DNA of 64,000 nt from Cloeon dipterum (lineage: Eukaryota; Arthropoda; Insecta; Ephemeroptera; Baetidae), in NCBI RefSeq assembly GCF_949628265.1, contig NC_088790.1, positions 19,844,545 to 19,908,544 of the forward strand. The letters are read 5' to 3'. Positions 52,904 to 64,000 of the stretch are shown piece by piece. The notes under the pieces were generated by a model. It ran no database searches. It was not told the origin of the DNA and worked only from the letters and a program-made list of their open reading frames with translations. A program made the translations under genes and the position numbers. How positions within the stretch are numbered: the stretch's first letter is position 1; every line of letters starts with the position of its first letter.

Positions 52904-54289
52904 TATTGGCGTCTTCGGACACTAAGGGCTTTAGCAACTTCTGAATTAAATACACATACATTTTGATTTTTTTTTCTAATTTTCCACATAGTTTTTTTTA
53001 GTTCAACTTTTTGAGCCAAGAAGAAAAAACATAAAAAAGTAATGATTGAAATGCTGAGGCCAAATAATTGTAAATCATATCATTGCACCACTGAAGAAAT
53101 AAATGTAAATAATCAAAATAAGTAAAATGACATTTTTTTTGGAAATCGTCGCCGAAAAAAAATTCAAAAAATAAAAATTATTAAATGAGCAGCAATAATA
53201 TGCACCTGTTTTCGCTTTTACATAATAAGCCAGCACCCATGAGTTTCAGGCAACTAAATTATTTTATGGTTTTTACCGTTTTTAAGTTGCTGTGTGAAAT
53301 TGTGAAATACAAGCAGAGAGCATGCATATTTCCCGCTTTGATTTAAATTTTTTGGGATGGTAAAAACTTCGTTGCACTGGTTGATCAGCTTTGTTTTTGT
53401 TGTCCAGGTGTTTCTTTATTGGTTCATAGCGTAAGGGAGAACCAATAGGAGCAGCTAACTAAACGATTTCTCTTCTCCGCAACCGGTTTTTTTAAAGCAG
53501 TGAAATTTTTGTGAAGGATGCGCGGGTAAATGTTTTTGTCCGATTATTTGATATTAATTCGCTGCAAAAATGTGTTCGATAAAAACCATTAAAGTTTAAC
53601 TTCAGAACCTTCTCTGCCTCTCTTTAAATCACACAAGTACAACATAATTCTATTTTTAGTCCCTTTGAGCCACTCATGAAAACAACGAAAATTTGGGAAA
53701 CATAAAACCTTATTTCTCGCCAGAATCCCTATATTTATTTATAAACAGCCACAATTAAACGACGTAAAAGTGTCCTACCAAATTGAATTGGTACATGAAA
53801 ATATCGATGACTTGTTATTGTTTCACGCGTTTATGCAGCTCCTGCTTGTCTTTTGACACTCTGTTCATGTTATTTGATATTCTTTGACTATTTAATTATT
53901 TCCATACATGAACTATAAACATTTTTATAAATGTGACGATAAGATATGGCCCTTTTCTGCGGCACGAACGATGTGGTATTAGTTCAAGTTATGCGTTGCA
54001 TGCGTTTTAGGTTTTGACTTCGTTAATTATAAATTTTCAAAATTTAATAAATCTTTTCTAACTATAGCAAACACGAAAAATGTGCTCTTATCTGCTTTGT
54101 ATCGCCTAAGTTAATATTATCAGCAATTAAAAAAAACAAACAGAACAAAATAAAAAATAGCCTAATTATGCCAGACAAATGGTAAAAAATTAATATGAAA
54201 TGTACTGTAAGGTTGAATTATGAGTATTATTTATAAATTTAAGCATAAATATTTTTATTTCTTATTAATGTTAATTTCATTTTTGCGGT

Positions 54290-54464
54290 TTTCCTTTTTG
54301 CGTTTTAAACCGGTTGTTGGCTGACGTCATGGTTGATAACCGATATAATTCTCATCTGCAAGAAGTGTGAAAACTTCCATGATTCACCGGAGCGTTTCCT
54401 GTTGGTCGGTCGCCGAAAGTTGCAGCAGGGGGGCACGTGCTTGGAGCCGTTGTAAACACCGAAG
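54290..54464 (+). promoter_or_regulatory. BTF3: BTF3 promoter and 5' UTR exon
   Basis: A pyrimidine start motif TTTTCCTTTTTG at about 54290 resembles the TCT initiator of translation-machinery genes. A perfect CRE, TGACGTCA, lies at 54322-54329. The GC-rich 5' UTR exon ends ...CCGAAG before a GTAAGC donor near 54465. The following intron is only about 56 bases and ends TTTCTGCAG right before the ATG at 54521. Start site is inferred. Confidence 0.5.
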
Positions 54465-54520
54465 GTAAGCTTGTCGCCGGTCGATGATGGCCAAATCAGC
54501 TGAATTGCTTGTTTCTGCAG

Positions 54521-57339
54521 ATGAACGAGGAGAAGCTGAGGAAGATGCAGAATGCGGTTCGCATCGGGGGCAAAGGCACCCCGCGCCGCAAGAAGAAGGT
54601 GGTGCACGCCACCGCCGCCACCGACGACAAAAAACTCCAGAGCTCTCTCAAGAAACTCTCGGTTTGTATATATTTTTACATCAATTTGGCGGAAAAGTTG
54701 CTATTTCTTTAATATGTCATAAAATTCCTTGCTTTTCTATGCCCATCGAACCCTCGTGATCACTGGAAGTGTTTGTTGATAGATATTAGAAAATTAGATG
54801 TTGCCTCACTGGCCACCGTTGTAACCTTCAAGCCACGCACTGTGTAAATCAATATTTTTATTCTTGTTTAAGAGAAACGGTGGCTATTTGTGAAATTTAG
54901 TTCCAAAATTAGAGAAAAGAACCCCAGTTTAAGCCGACAGCAAAAGTATCCTCAATTTTGTGTGTGTGCTATGACTGGGAACATAAAGGCTGGGCATGTG
55001 TAAGTAGCTTGGATTATTTTCCGAGCTGCTAAGATGTTCCAGATACACTTTATTCCAAATTTTTAATTATTATTAAATTTTATACAGTCATTGTCTTATA
55101 AATACATAAAGGGGCATTATTTTACTGCCTGTGTGGCTGGAAGACCATTGTACCAAAATACCAAATTATACAGTTTTGTCAAATTTGGTATAGGGAGTGG
55201 ATAAAATTCAGGGTTATTAATATCCGTTTTCTGCAGCCAGCCATATTAAATTCATTTTTATACAAGTTTATTTGTGAATATCACGAGTCCAGTCCATTTA
55301 GTCGAATTATCAGCTGGTGCGTTCACTCACTATCAGCTGCTGATCGCATCCTGACTGTACAAGCAAAATAGAAATTTCCACTTCCATCATAACAATTTTT
55401 TATCCATTTGTTTTTAACGCCGTAGCAATTTGGCCTTGTCCTAATCCAGATATTGCTAAGCCTTGAAGTTTCAACCCCAGATTTAAAGTTGATTAATCTC
55501 TCTTAATTATTGATCATTATTTCTTGAGAAAATGCCGATCCACTGGTTGACTATAAACCAGAAAAATAATGTATCTCTTCAAATAATCAATCAGTAAGAT
55601 TATTTGTTCACAAATGGGCGAAAAGAACAAGGAAAATAAATAATAAAATAATTGCTTTTTTAAAACAATTATTATCCTTGTCCAATTTCCCAACTGCCAT
55701 GTTCAGTGAAATGTCGCAAAATGTTTCCATTCTCATAATTATTGTTCATTCCTCAGGTAAACACGATCCCAGGCATTGAGGAGGTGAACATGATTAAAGA
55801 CGACGGATCGGTAATCCACTTCAACAATCCGAAGGCGCAGGCATCCCTGGTGGCCAACACTTTCGCCATCACCGGCCACGCCGAGTACAAAAACATCTCA
55901 GACCTGTTACCAGGAATCTTGAACCAGCTTGGCCCTGACGGCCTCACTCAGCTGAAGAGGATCGCCAGCAGCGTGGCCAGCAACCCTGCGGCCAAGGCGG
56001 CTACAGATGATTCAGACGACTTTGTGCCTGAGCTCAAGGCCAACTTTGATGAGGCCAGCAAGGCCGAAGTTGCTGACTCAGGGTAAGAAGCAGACTTAAT
56101 TTGACTCCCTTTTTTACTTGTCGTCTAACTTAATTTGTTAACTAAAGTTGAAAAACCTTGGTTAACAGGCTGTGTTAAAAAGTAAGTGGATATATTTCAA
56201 GGAAACTCGTAGGATTCGATGTTTTAGTTTTTGTAATATAATTTAATCCGTAGCATCCAAAAAGTTCAGAGATATCAATCAAAATTTTTAATATGACAGT
56301 GTTTGAGAAATATAGAGCTCCAATTTAGCCAACTGATTCAAAACCGAATTGTGAAGCCAGTTGTCATTCAATTGAGATGATGTCTAATAAGTAGATTGTA
56401 CTGTACAAGAGGAATAGATCATTAGGTAATTTTTTATTTTCTATATTTAATTTCTTAATCTTTTCCCTGAAGTTGGCCAATGGCTCAGCAGCGATTGGAG
56501 ATAATAATTCCTTAATAATTTCTAAGCCGACTATTAGGTTCATGTTGCTCCATTCTTGTCGTTTAGAAAAATTTTACTATTTAGTTTTCTTACAATTTTA
56601 CGTAACATGTTTTTTTTTTCGGAAATAGTAAATGAGGCAAGAAAATTTTGTCAGCTCTCAGATAATGTTAAGTTTTTTGCTCTTCGATAAACCATTAAAA
56701 ACTTACAAAGCCTGGAACTTTGTGATAAATTTTCAATTTTTTCTAGAACGTCAAAAATGACCCACAGATCGATTTTTCTCTTTGAACGTTGAATCACAAT
56801 CTGTATTAAAAAAATTTGTGCAAATAAAAATGTGATTGTTACATTAATTTTGAAGATTTGGGCTGAATTATTAAATAATCACTTAAATTGTTAAATCAAA
56901 ACATTTCCATCACTGATTCCCATTAGGGAAGCTACATGAATTCAATGGTTTCATCAAAAACTAAAATGCCGACTTGAAAGTTTCCTTGTTGGTAAATTAA
57001 GTAGAGCTTATTCTTCTCTTTACACCACCCCAGCTTTAAGCCGACTCTGGCAATTCCAAGTTGCCAGTGTGTGCTAGAACTGGGAACATTAAGGCTGGGC
57101 ATGTGTAAGCAGCTGGGTCTTTACCTGGCTGCTAAGATGTTCCAGATACATTTTCCTGATTGCTTAGAAATTGTTTTTATAGAGTGTTACTTACTATAGA
57201 ATCCACCACTCCATTTGTTTATTTTATTTTAATTTCTATTAGTTAAACCTTCAGATATTTTTTAAGTGTTAACCAGCAGCAAAAAGCAATGTTTTGATTG
57301 TTTATCCTAATCTAGCCGATTTTGGTTTTCAGAAAATAA
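54521..57339 (+). CDS. BTF3: Transcription factor BTF3 homologue, NAC beta subunit (bicaudal)
   Basis: Beta subunit of the nascent polypeptide-associated complex, which binds the ribosome exit and shields new chains from wrong ER targeting. Exons 54521-54661, 55757-56082 and 57333-57339 give 157 residues, normal for the family. It begins [21 protein letters not shown] followed by the basic ribosome-binding run RRKKK, then [20 protein letters not shown], the NAC domain with [19 protein letters not shown] and [13 protein letters not shown], and an acidic C-terminus [13 protein letters not shown]. The last exon is inferred: the donor GG/GTAAGA at 56082 joined to an acceptor at 57332 gives SGK and stop. 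Without splicing the frame ends at TAA 56084-56086 with almost the same protein. A poly(A) signal AATAAA lies at 57949. Both introns carry a snoRNA. Confidence 0.95.
54923..55050 (+). ncRNA. H/ACA box snoRNA, copy 1, in BTF3 intron
   Basis: Two-hairpin design. Hairpin 1 is closed by CCCAGT/ACTGGG, with an upper stem CAAAA/TTTTG. Next comes a hinge ACATAA, fitting the H box ANANNA. Hairpin 2 is closed by CTGG/CCAG with an upper stem AGTAGCTTGG/CCGAGCTGCT (G-U pairs allowed). It ends ATACACTT, with ACA three bases from the 3' end. It would guide pseudouridylation; the target is unknown. A second copy lies in the next intron on the same strand. Confidence 0.8.
57028..57153 (+). ncRNA. H/ACA box snoRNA, copy 2, downstream in BTF3
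   Basis: Paralogue of the RNA at 54923-55050. It shares TTTAAGCCGAC, GTGTGTGCTA, GGCTGGGCATGTGTAAG and GCTAAGATGTTCCAGATACA. The upper stem of hairpin 1 is different in sequence but still pairs perfectly (CTGGCAA/TTGCCAG), the hinge is ACATTA, and the 3' end is ACATTT. Lies in the inferred second BTF3 intron, which supports that intron being real. Confidence 0.8.
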
Positions 57340-57456
57340 TTTCTGCGAAAAAAGAAACGTCGGCCCAGCCATCTCACTCACCATGGATTTACCTAAATGA
57401 AACTCATCATAGTCTGGACGTTTGATTGTGTTCTACAAACAAGAGCAGAAAAGAAA

Positions 57457-57504
<48 letters not shown>
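57457..57504. repeat. Compound (GT)10(GA)14 microsatellite
   Basis: GT repeats pass directly into GA repeats within the inferred BTF3 3' UTR. Likely polymorphic. Confidence 0.9.
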
Positions 57505-57948
57505 TACACAAGAACTAATAATTCATACTATCAACGCATGTTGTGCTTTCCTTTTGCAAATTGAACTGCAAACAGTTCGAGACGGCCTTTGATTGTTGAT
57601 CGATTTCAATTGGTTTCACGCCATACTATGTTCTCTATGCAATAGTTGCAGGAATTCTCTGATTAAATTCTAAGTCTTGCTTTGGAAATTCCCACGCATT
57701 TTGGCTGGAGGTTTTTTTAATGGCTTCTTTTGTGTTAAAAAAATTGGATGTTTGTGATATTAATCAACAAATGGAGCCAATGTTGAGTAAATAAACTATT
57801 TTAAATCGCTCCTGCAGATGTGCAACCTGCTTTGTTTACTTTTGCTCTGTTTAGAAAACCAAAACTGAAAATGTTGTCAACCCCGATTGAAAAGATCGCC
57901 ATTTTATGATCTGGTTTCTTCTGTGTCCACATTAAATCTCTGTGTATT

Positions 57949-57954
57949 AATAAA
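57949..57954 (+). terminator. BTF3: Poly(A) signal, probably BTF3
   Basis: AATAAA followed by a T-rich stretch, 610 bases past the inferred BTF3 stop and before the convergent gene's stop at 58414. Confidence 0.4.
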
Positions 57955-58413
57955 TCACGCTTTTTAGTTCCATATTTAACAGAAATGCTTCTTTTCTTTT
58001 AATTACATCTCCAAATTTTTTCTGCCTACCCGCAAATTAATGGATACACGAATATTTTCTGTAAAAAAAACACATTTTTATAATATAAATTTTCATTTTA
58101 TTAACAGCACACAACAGACTTTAAAAAAACTTGACCCATCCAGCTTTGAGGAAAATACACTGGCAATTAGACAGTTCAATCCGTGACTGTATTTCCTGGT
58201 GTTCGTGAATTCTGGAGACACCTCTGATTTTGTCAGCGCCGATGGAATGGGGATCAATATTCGCGGTTAGGGTAAAAATACGTGGGTCGGCTTGGCCCTT
58301 CCCTCTGCAGGAGAGCACCCTTGACGTGAAGGATGGGGGAAGCCTCGCGCGCTCTTGCACTTGATTCACTCGCTTCTAGCATTCACACAGTCGCAACATT
58401 GCACTCGCGGGCT

Positions 58414-61400
58414 TTAAAGTTCGTTGTGGACGTACTTCTTCACAGTGGCCCTCTTGTCAACCACCAAGAACTCGTCGCAACCCTTGAAGAAAACATCCTG
58501 CAACAAGCGTCGGAAGGGATAAGAAACAATGCGTGAAAATTTTGGCATTTCGTGGAGATAATAAATAAATTAGCTTTCTAACCCCCTAGGAAAACCGTAC
58601 GCTAAATTTGGCATGTGGCACGCATGTGAATTCTTAGGGCCATTTATTTATGTTATTCCAACCTTAAATAAGTTTTTAAGGATTTAATACTCTTGGAGTT
58701 TGGGCGGCTGTGTTCAGAAAATTATCATGTTTACTTTGAGTGAAGATTTCATATGGCCGAAGTTTCATTGTATTATTTATTTTGCTCGACTTAAAACCAA
58801 AATTTAATTTTTGGCGGGCAAGATATTTATCTACACCACTAAATGCTTATATATTTTCTTTAATAATATGGAATTGAATTTAACTATATATTTTTTCTTA
58901 CCAATCACCCTCTCTACAAACTATAATAGAATAACACGTTCAAATTATAGAATAAACATTTTTCTTCGAACTTACTTCACAATCCTTGCTGGCGTTGGCG
59001 GCGGCGTACAATTGCCAGAAAGAGGTGTGCGCGTCGTCAGCCAAATACCAGGTAGCGACCAAGCTGAAAATTGCAACAGACAGGTGGTTTAGTAAAATTG
59101 GTTCGCCGAAGGCCTAAATTACAACGAAACGCGGGTGGTCTGTGATTAATTGGCTTTATATTGATAGGGAGAGAGCTGCGCGTGCAACCAACGATATGCA
59201 TTATTTGCGGTTTGCTGTGATCAATAGGCGCGCGCGGCCGTGCTTTTTGCACAAGTAGGTATATGTGCCAGTGCCTCTCGCTGCACACACAGCAAAGCAA
59301 CAAAGCGATGACCGATTCCTCGAGAGGGAACAAAACGTTTTCACGCACCATTTCGCCTCGCTCCGGCACTTCTCACTTTTCCCAAGAGCATAATGAAATT
59401 TAGTGCAAATCCGACTCTCGGATCTCCCTCTTAGAAATTGGTTAATCCAAGAATATTCCATTCAGACAAGGAGCGACTTCTAGTTTGGATTGGAAATATT
59501 CACAAATACTAATTAATTTATATTTTGTAACGAATGTGTTCAACAGCTAATTCAAATTTAGCTATAGCAGGTCTACAAAAAAAGTTATTTCAGTAAATTT
59601 CCAATTTGATCGCCTGTGTTTATTTATCCAGTTAGGCATGTAAAATCAATGTCAAAACACAATATAATCAAAGATATTTAATTCAAAATATACATTCATC
59701 ATGAGGCAAATTTATGAAAGTTAAGCTAAATATTGGCTTTAAAAATAATCAAAAACCTGCTGGTGAAGTATTCATCTCCACAACTCTCCGCAATAAAAGC
59801 GGTATTTGCTCCGTCTGTATACATGAAGCAAACAACAAAAATGCACAGTGGAGAATGAAATTGCGAATACTCATGCATATGGAAATTCCGCAACGACGAG
59901 AGATAACGGCAATTTACTTCGCGTTAGTCACCATAACTACGGGCGGATGACGTGCTGCAGTGAATGATCTCACGCATGAAGATGAAAATATAAATGTAAT
60001 AATGCATGCGGCACAAAAGTGTGTTGCACTTTCCGCACCATTAGTTTCCCTCATTGTTTTGCCAGCAGTATTGGTATTTCTTCGAGAATTTTCTGCACAG
60101 GATAATGAAACGTGCAATTATTTGCGGCCATATTATGGTGGAATATCGAATTTATTCAGTCGCGTGCCTCACTGACTGTATGGATTATATTGACAAGGAA
60201 ATTTACATCACTCATGTTTCTATTCAATCTCTGATGGCCATAAAATATTTTTACGAAGGAAGCACGCAAATGTAAAGTAGTTTTTGCAGAAGAGAAAAAC
60301 TTTTTTCTATATAGGAGAATAAAGTCTGCTTTTTCATTCAGGTTTTGTGTATAAGCTGATAATGAAGCTTTTAAGACTGTAAAAGAGGCTTAATGTAGAA
60401 AGAAAAAAATATTAAATTTAAGATCATTGGTAATTGTACTGATTTTTTTTAATTTTTCGTAACTTTGATTTAAAAATCTAGAAAGTACTGTTAAGAAACG
60501 TGTGAAAATTTACGAGTGCGCGGTGTTGACCATTTTTGAGAAATTCTACTTTGTTAATTAAAATTATTTTTATAATGCTTTATCTCACCATGGAGAATGC
60601 ATAAACTGCACACTATTTATTTATATGTTAGTCGTTGACCTCAACCTCTAATAAACTGAAGGACATAAGAGAGGTGCTCAGCATCCTCCACTGTTATAAA
60701 TGTCAAATTCTGCTTTCTATCTTACCTTGCGACCTTGGTGACTCCTGGCTTCAATCCAACACCAGGCATCTCCCTGGCCTCCTTGGCCGCCTGGCACAGC
60801 ACGTAGCGGCCGCACTTGGAGTTGTCGTGTGCGAAGCGGTAAGCACGCCACACGCGCAGCACCGGCTCGATGATCTCGCCGTTGAGGGCCTCGGCCATGC
60901 GCGCCTCGATCTGCTTGGGCGGGATTTTGGCCAGGCCAAGTCCCTCCGAAGTGGTGCGGCCAACCTGCAGCAACTGCCACACGTACTCCACGCCGGGCTT
61001 AACGTACGGCGTCGTGTCCATGGACGAGCTGAAGTGTCGCCTCAAAAGTGCGTTCGAGAGCGCAGCCAGCGAGTGGCCCGGACGCGTTGGGTCGAATGTG
61101 GCCAGACCGTGCGACCTGTGGACGAATACGGGATATTTTTACCGCAGATCTAAACAATTCAATGATTACCATCTTCAAATAGAAAGACCATATGGGTTTA
61201 AAAACAAATTTTTAATTGATTGAAGAGTGTCAAAAATGCGTAAAAATAAATTTGAGATGATCTTAGATTTAAATAATTAAAAAAAACCTTCGTTGTCAGC
61301 AAAGAAAACGGCACATTTTGCATAAAAAAAGTTGAATCCAGAAAGAAAATCCTCATTTTATAACGGTGTGTGGTTGTGATAAAAATTCAGGATTCAATAT

Positions 61401-63737
61401 AACATACATTCTTAATGAAAAGAATTATATGAGCATATTCTAGCGTTGCAAAACATATCTGAGGAGTGAAGAGAAAGGCAGCAGGACGTGAAAACGGTGA
61501 AGATATTTGAAGATGGAGAAATGTCCTGCAGAAAGCGCAACTGACTTTATATTTTATTTGTTGCATGACAAATAGAACACACGCAAACTGTTTTCTAAAC
61601 ACAGAACTATTTACATCGCAAATCTCTGAGCAGTTTAAACATCATAAAGTTGATTAAAATTACTTAAACAATAATTTCCGAGTTACTGTCAGTTTTTTCA
61701 TTCAAGTATTAAAAATAAAATTTTGCTGCTCTTAGACCAGCATGATTTCACTTAAAAATATTATGATTTCTTCTGAAACTTACCTCATTGCACCATCGAT
61801 CAGATTTCTGGCGATGGACGCGTATCTGGACTGCGACTTGGGGTCAGCGATGTGCGCCAGCCATTCGGCGAAGAAGGAAGTCAGGCTGCGGATCCAGGTG
61901 CGGCGGAACTGGTGGTTGCTCATCGACTCAAACACACGATGGACGTCGAAGCGGCCCTCCTGGTCCATGAAGCGATCAGCCACCTTGGAGAGGCCGCTCT
62001 GGCGCCACAGACTGGCAGCCACATCCGACTGCCGGAAGTGCTCCCACGCGTGCGTCACAGTCGACCAGATTTTCTCGAAACCACCCTGGAACGAAAGGGA
62101 AAGAGGATTTTAAAAATGTGGGAAACAAGGTGGATTCCATTTTTTCTCATGTTTGTTCACGAGAAAAATTGTTGGTTTTTTTGGCAAAATAGTCGATTTT
62201 AGACGGATTAAGTAGATATTTAGATGGTTTTTAGTGCACCATTTTAAGCATAAATATTTTATTTAATTCCTAAAGCGAGATAAAAATCTGTTATCTGATA
62301 GATGCTTCAGGCATGATACGTGCTCATTCGATGGTCCTGTGACGATTGGAAGCTCAGATAAAAATAGTTGATCGTCGACAGCCAGCCAAAAACATAGGTA
62401 ATTTAGGAAGTAGTAATAAATATTCGATTAAATTTTAATTTTTCCTTTCTTAATTCCCAAGGATATGTTGTTAACAAGATTTTGCTAAGCTTTCATTTCT
62501 TCTAGAAATTTATATTGAACCAGGTGAGCACAGTTTTAAAGGTGGTTGATAATAAACCCCATGGTGCACTTAACATTTTTTTTGTCGATTTATGACGGTC
62601 ACACCTCTTAAGAAACATAGTCTACAAACCGGCTGCAGAGACATAATAAGGTCTAAATTTTACGACCATTTTCCGAAATCATCGTGTATTTCATCGTGTA
62701 TTTCATCGCCAGGCCCTACACATGTTTTCCCTTATTTAATTGTTTCATATTGGTAAACGCTTTTTGTGTTCATTGTCTTTATTTTCTAAATATTTAAAAC
62801 GAATTGTTTTTACCATTTGAAACCATGCGCTTTTAAATATTTAGTTTTTATAACTGTTAACGCGTTTAGAAAAAATAATAACTGACAATTTCATTATCAA
62901 TCTTTGACTTTGCACTTTTAACCTGCCTAGCCAGTCACAAATTAAACTGTGCTTTTGTAATCACTTCCTGACTGGAACAATCTTGATCAGATTTTAACTG
63001 GTTCATACATATTAAATTGACTTTAATGAACTTACTATGCAGCATTGAAGAAAAAGCATATATTATTTTAACTTTAACAATTATGCTATTTCACAGCTGA
63101 TAAATGTTAAAACAGTTTGAATTTATCTATCATACAGCAAATTAAAATTAAATTACGATAAAATATTTCATTCTTTAGAGAAAATCCCGATAAATATGAT
63201 GATTTGCTAGAATTTAAAAAACTTTATAAAAATTACCGGCTGTCCATTTTGTCCACCACCCATGAAAAGAGGCAGCAGCGTGAGGAGGCCCTCGGTGGCC
63301 TGGTTGTTGCCTCCACTCTGCTGGGCCATGAAGGAGCTGGCGACGCCGATCATGCTCTCCCAGTCGAAGCCCGGCTGCTCCTGTTCGTGGCCGTCAACGG
63401 TGTTGTCTTCGGCGCCGCCGCCCGCTTGCTGGGCGAAGACGTCGGCCAGCGACGCGAGCAGGTCAGCCTGGCCGCCTCCGCCGCCCTGGGTGGCGGCCAG
63501 CAGGTTGCCGAGGCCGCCGAGCAAACTGGCCGCCCCCTGGCCGCCCTCCTTGGGCTGGCCGAACATGCCGGCCAGGCCCTGCACAAGGGCCGCCGCACCC
63601 TGGCCGCCGTCCTTGTTCAGCGAGTTCTCCAGCAGCTGCTTGGCCACCTCGAGTAATGGATTTTCGGTGTCGTGGCTGTGGCCGTTGGCCGCCGTGGCCA
63701 GGCACGCGGCCAAGAGAAGAAAGGCAGGAAACTTCAT
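58414..63737 (-). CDS. Secreted protein of unknown function, 454 residues
   Basis: Five exons (63237-63737, 61784-62085, 60726-61115, 58976-59063, 58414-58497) join in phase. The start MKFPAFLLLAACLATAANG is a clear signal peptide; a longer upstream frame (to 63848) would bury it, so 63737 is chosen. Residues about 20-165 are Gly/Gln/Ala-rich with recurring GGQGAA and LLGGL units, low complexity with helical LLEVAKQLL and LASLADVF. The rest is a well-folded-looking region: KIWSTVTHAWEHFRQSD, FMDQEGRFDVHRVFESMSNH, SFFAEWLAHIADP, GVEYVWQLLQVGRTTSEG, with cysteines in NSKCGRYVLCQ, SKDCE and KGCDEF. No membrane segment after the signal. It resembles uncharacterised insect secreted proteins; I know no function. 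The introns are large, unlike POLQ. Confidence 0.85.
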
Positions 63738-64000
63738 GTCGCCTCTGCCGCTGTTCGTTCTACACTGCGCTCCACGGCAGGTGTCGACGACCTGAGTCGA
63801 CCCTGAGCCGCGCATGCGTTCCCCACTAATCCTCGAGAAAAGTCGCAAGACACTTGTTGCCGCTTTTGGCCAGCGACGAAGAATGCGATAATTTGTTTTC
63901 TTAATTTCGTCGCTAGAAAAATAACGTTCGTGAATTCATAACAATGTAGATCACATTTCAAAAGCACCAGAGAATTTTTTTTCGGATTTTATAATCATTT
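63738..64000. other. 5' flank of the 454-residue secreted protein gene
   Basis: This should hold the 5' UTR and proximal promoter of the minus-strand gene. GC-rich to about 63840, then AT-rich. No TATA box or other element is certain. Confidence 0.4.

Larger units (their letters stand above)
45150..54289. other. Nine-kilobase region without a certain gene
   Basis: Between the 5' side of glass (-) and BTF3 (+). It contains a GGCTGGC-rich block (46870-47140), a possible NPC2-like fragment (50650-50815), a small GA repeat (51772-51789) and a foldback element (52599-52903). GC-rich islands near 45.1-45.6, 46.2-46.6, 47.75-48.2, 49.0-49.25 and 51.8-52.2 kb produce open frames on both strands without recognisable domains and may be enhancers. 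Confidence 0.5.

Noticed and set aside
63204..63795. Two long plus-strand frames opposite the Gly-rich secreted exon
   Set aside because: Mirror images of the GC-rich exon whose minus-strand frame has a signal peptide and proper splicing.

Overview
This is eukaryotic, almost certainly insect, nuclear DNA. Genes are split by GT-AG introns, the genome is AT-rich, and the proteins include the eye-specification factor Glass, a CtBP extremely close in sequence to the fly protein, an insect-type GID/CTLH ligase subunit and DNA polymerase theta. I cannot name the order. The short POLQ introns (tens to a few hundred bases) suggest a fairly compact genome.

Layout, left to right: 5' half of a metabotropic glutamate receptor gene (-, two coding exons at 7714-7881 and 2702-2861, rest beyond the left edge); POLQ (-, 16 exons, 9275-15442); a p24/TMED cargo receptor (-, 16545-17547); a small cysteine-rich secreted, possibly GPI-anchored protein made of tiny exons (-, 18295-19368); MAEA (-, 19612-21750) with a U12-type AT-AC intron; a CpG-rich head-to-head promoter region; CtBP (+, 5' exon near 22.5-22.9 kb, coding 29131-32438); glass (-, 37271-42151, possibly from 45149); a 9 kb stretch with no certain gene; BTF3/NAC-beta (+, 54521-57339), whose two introns each carry a copy of one H/ACA-type snoRNA; and a 454-residue secreted protein of unknown function (-, 58414-63737).

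The genes are mostly unrelated housekeeping genes (DNA repair, ER-Golgi traffic, ubiquitin ligase, corepressor, nascent chain chaperone) next to developmental or neural genes with large regulatory introns (mGluR, CtBP, glass). For POLQ, TMED, MAEA, CtBP, glass, BTF3 and the 454-residue protein I joined the exons by hand; reading phases agree at every junction and total coding lengths are multiples of three. Exon edges may be off by a base or two.

Most notable: the AT-AC intron in MAEA; the twin snoRNAs in BTF3 with covarying stems; a POLQ that lacks the long central region and the family's polymerase inserts; two long foldback (MITE-like) elements at 31.55-32.01 kb and 52.60-52.90 kb; the micro-exon secreted gene at 18.3-19.4 kb; and a promoter-like CpG block with X-box motifs inside a glass intron. 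No tRNA, rRNA, CRISPR array or intact transposase gene was seen.
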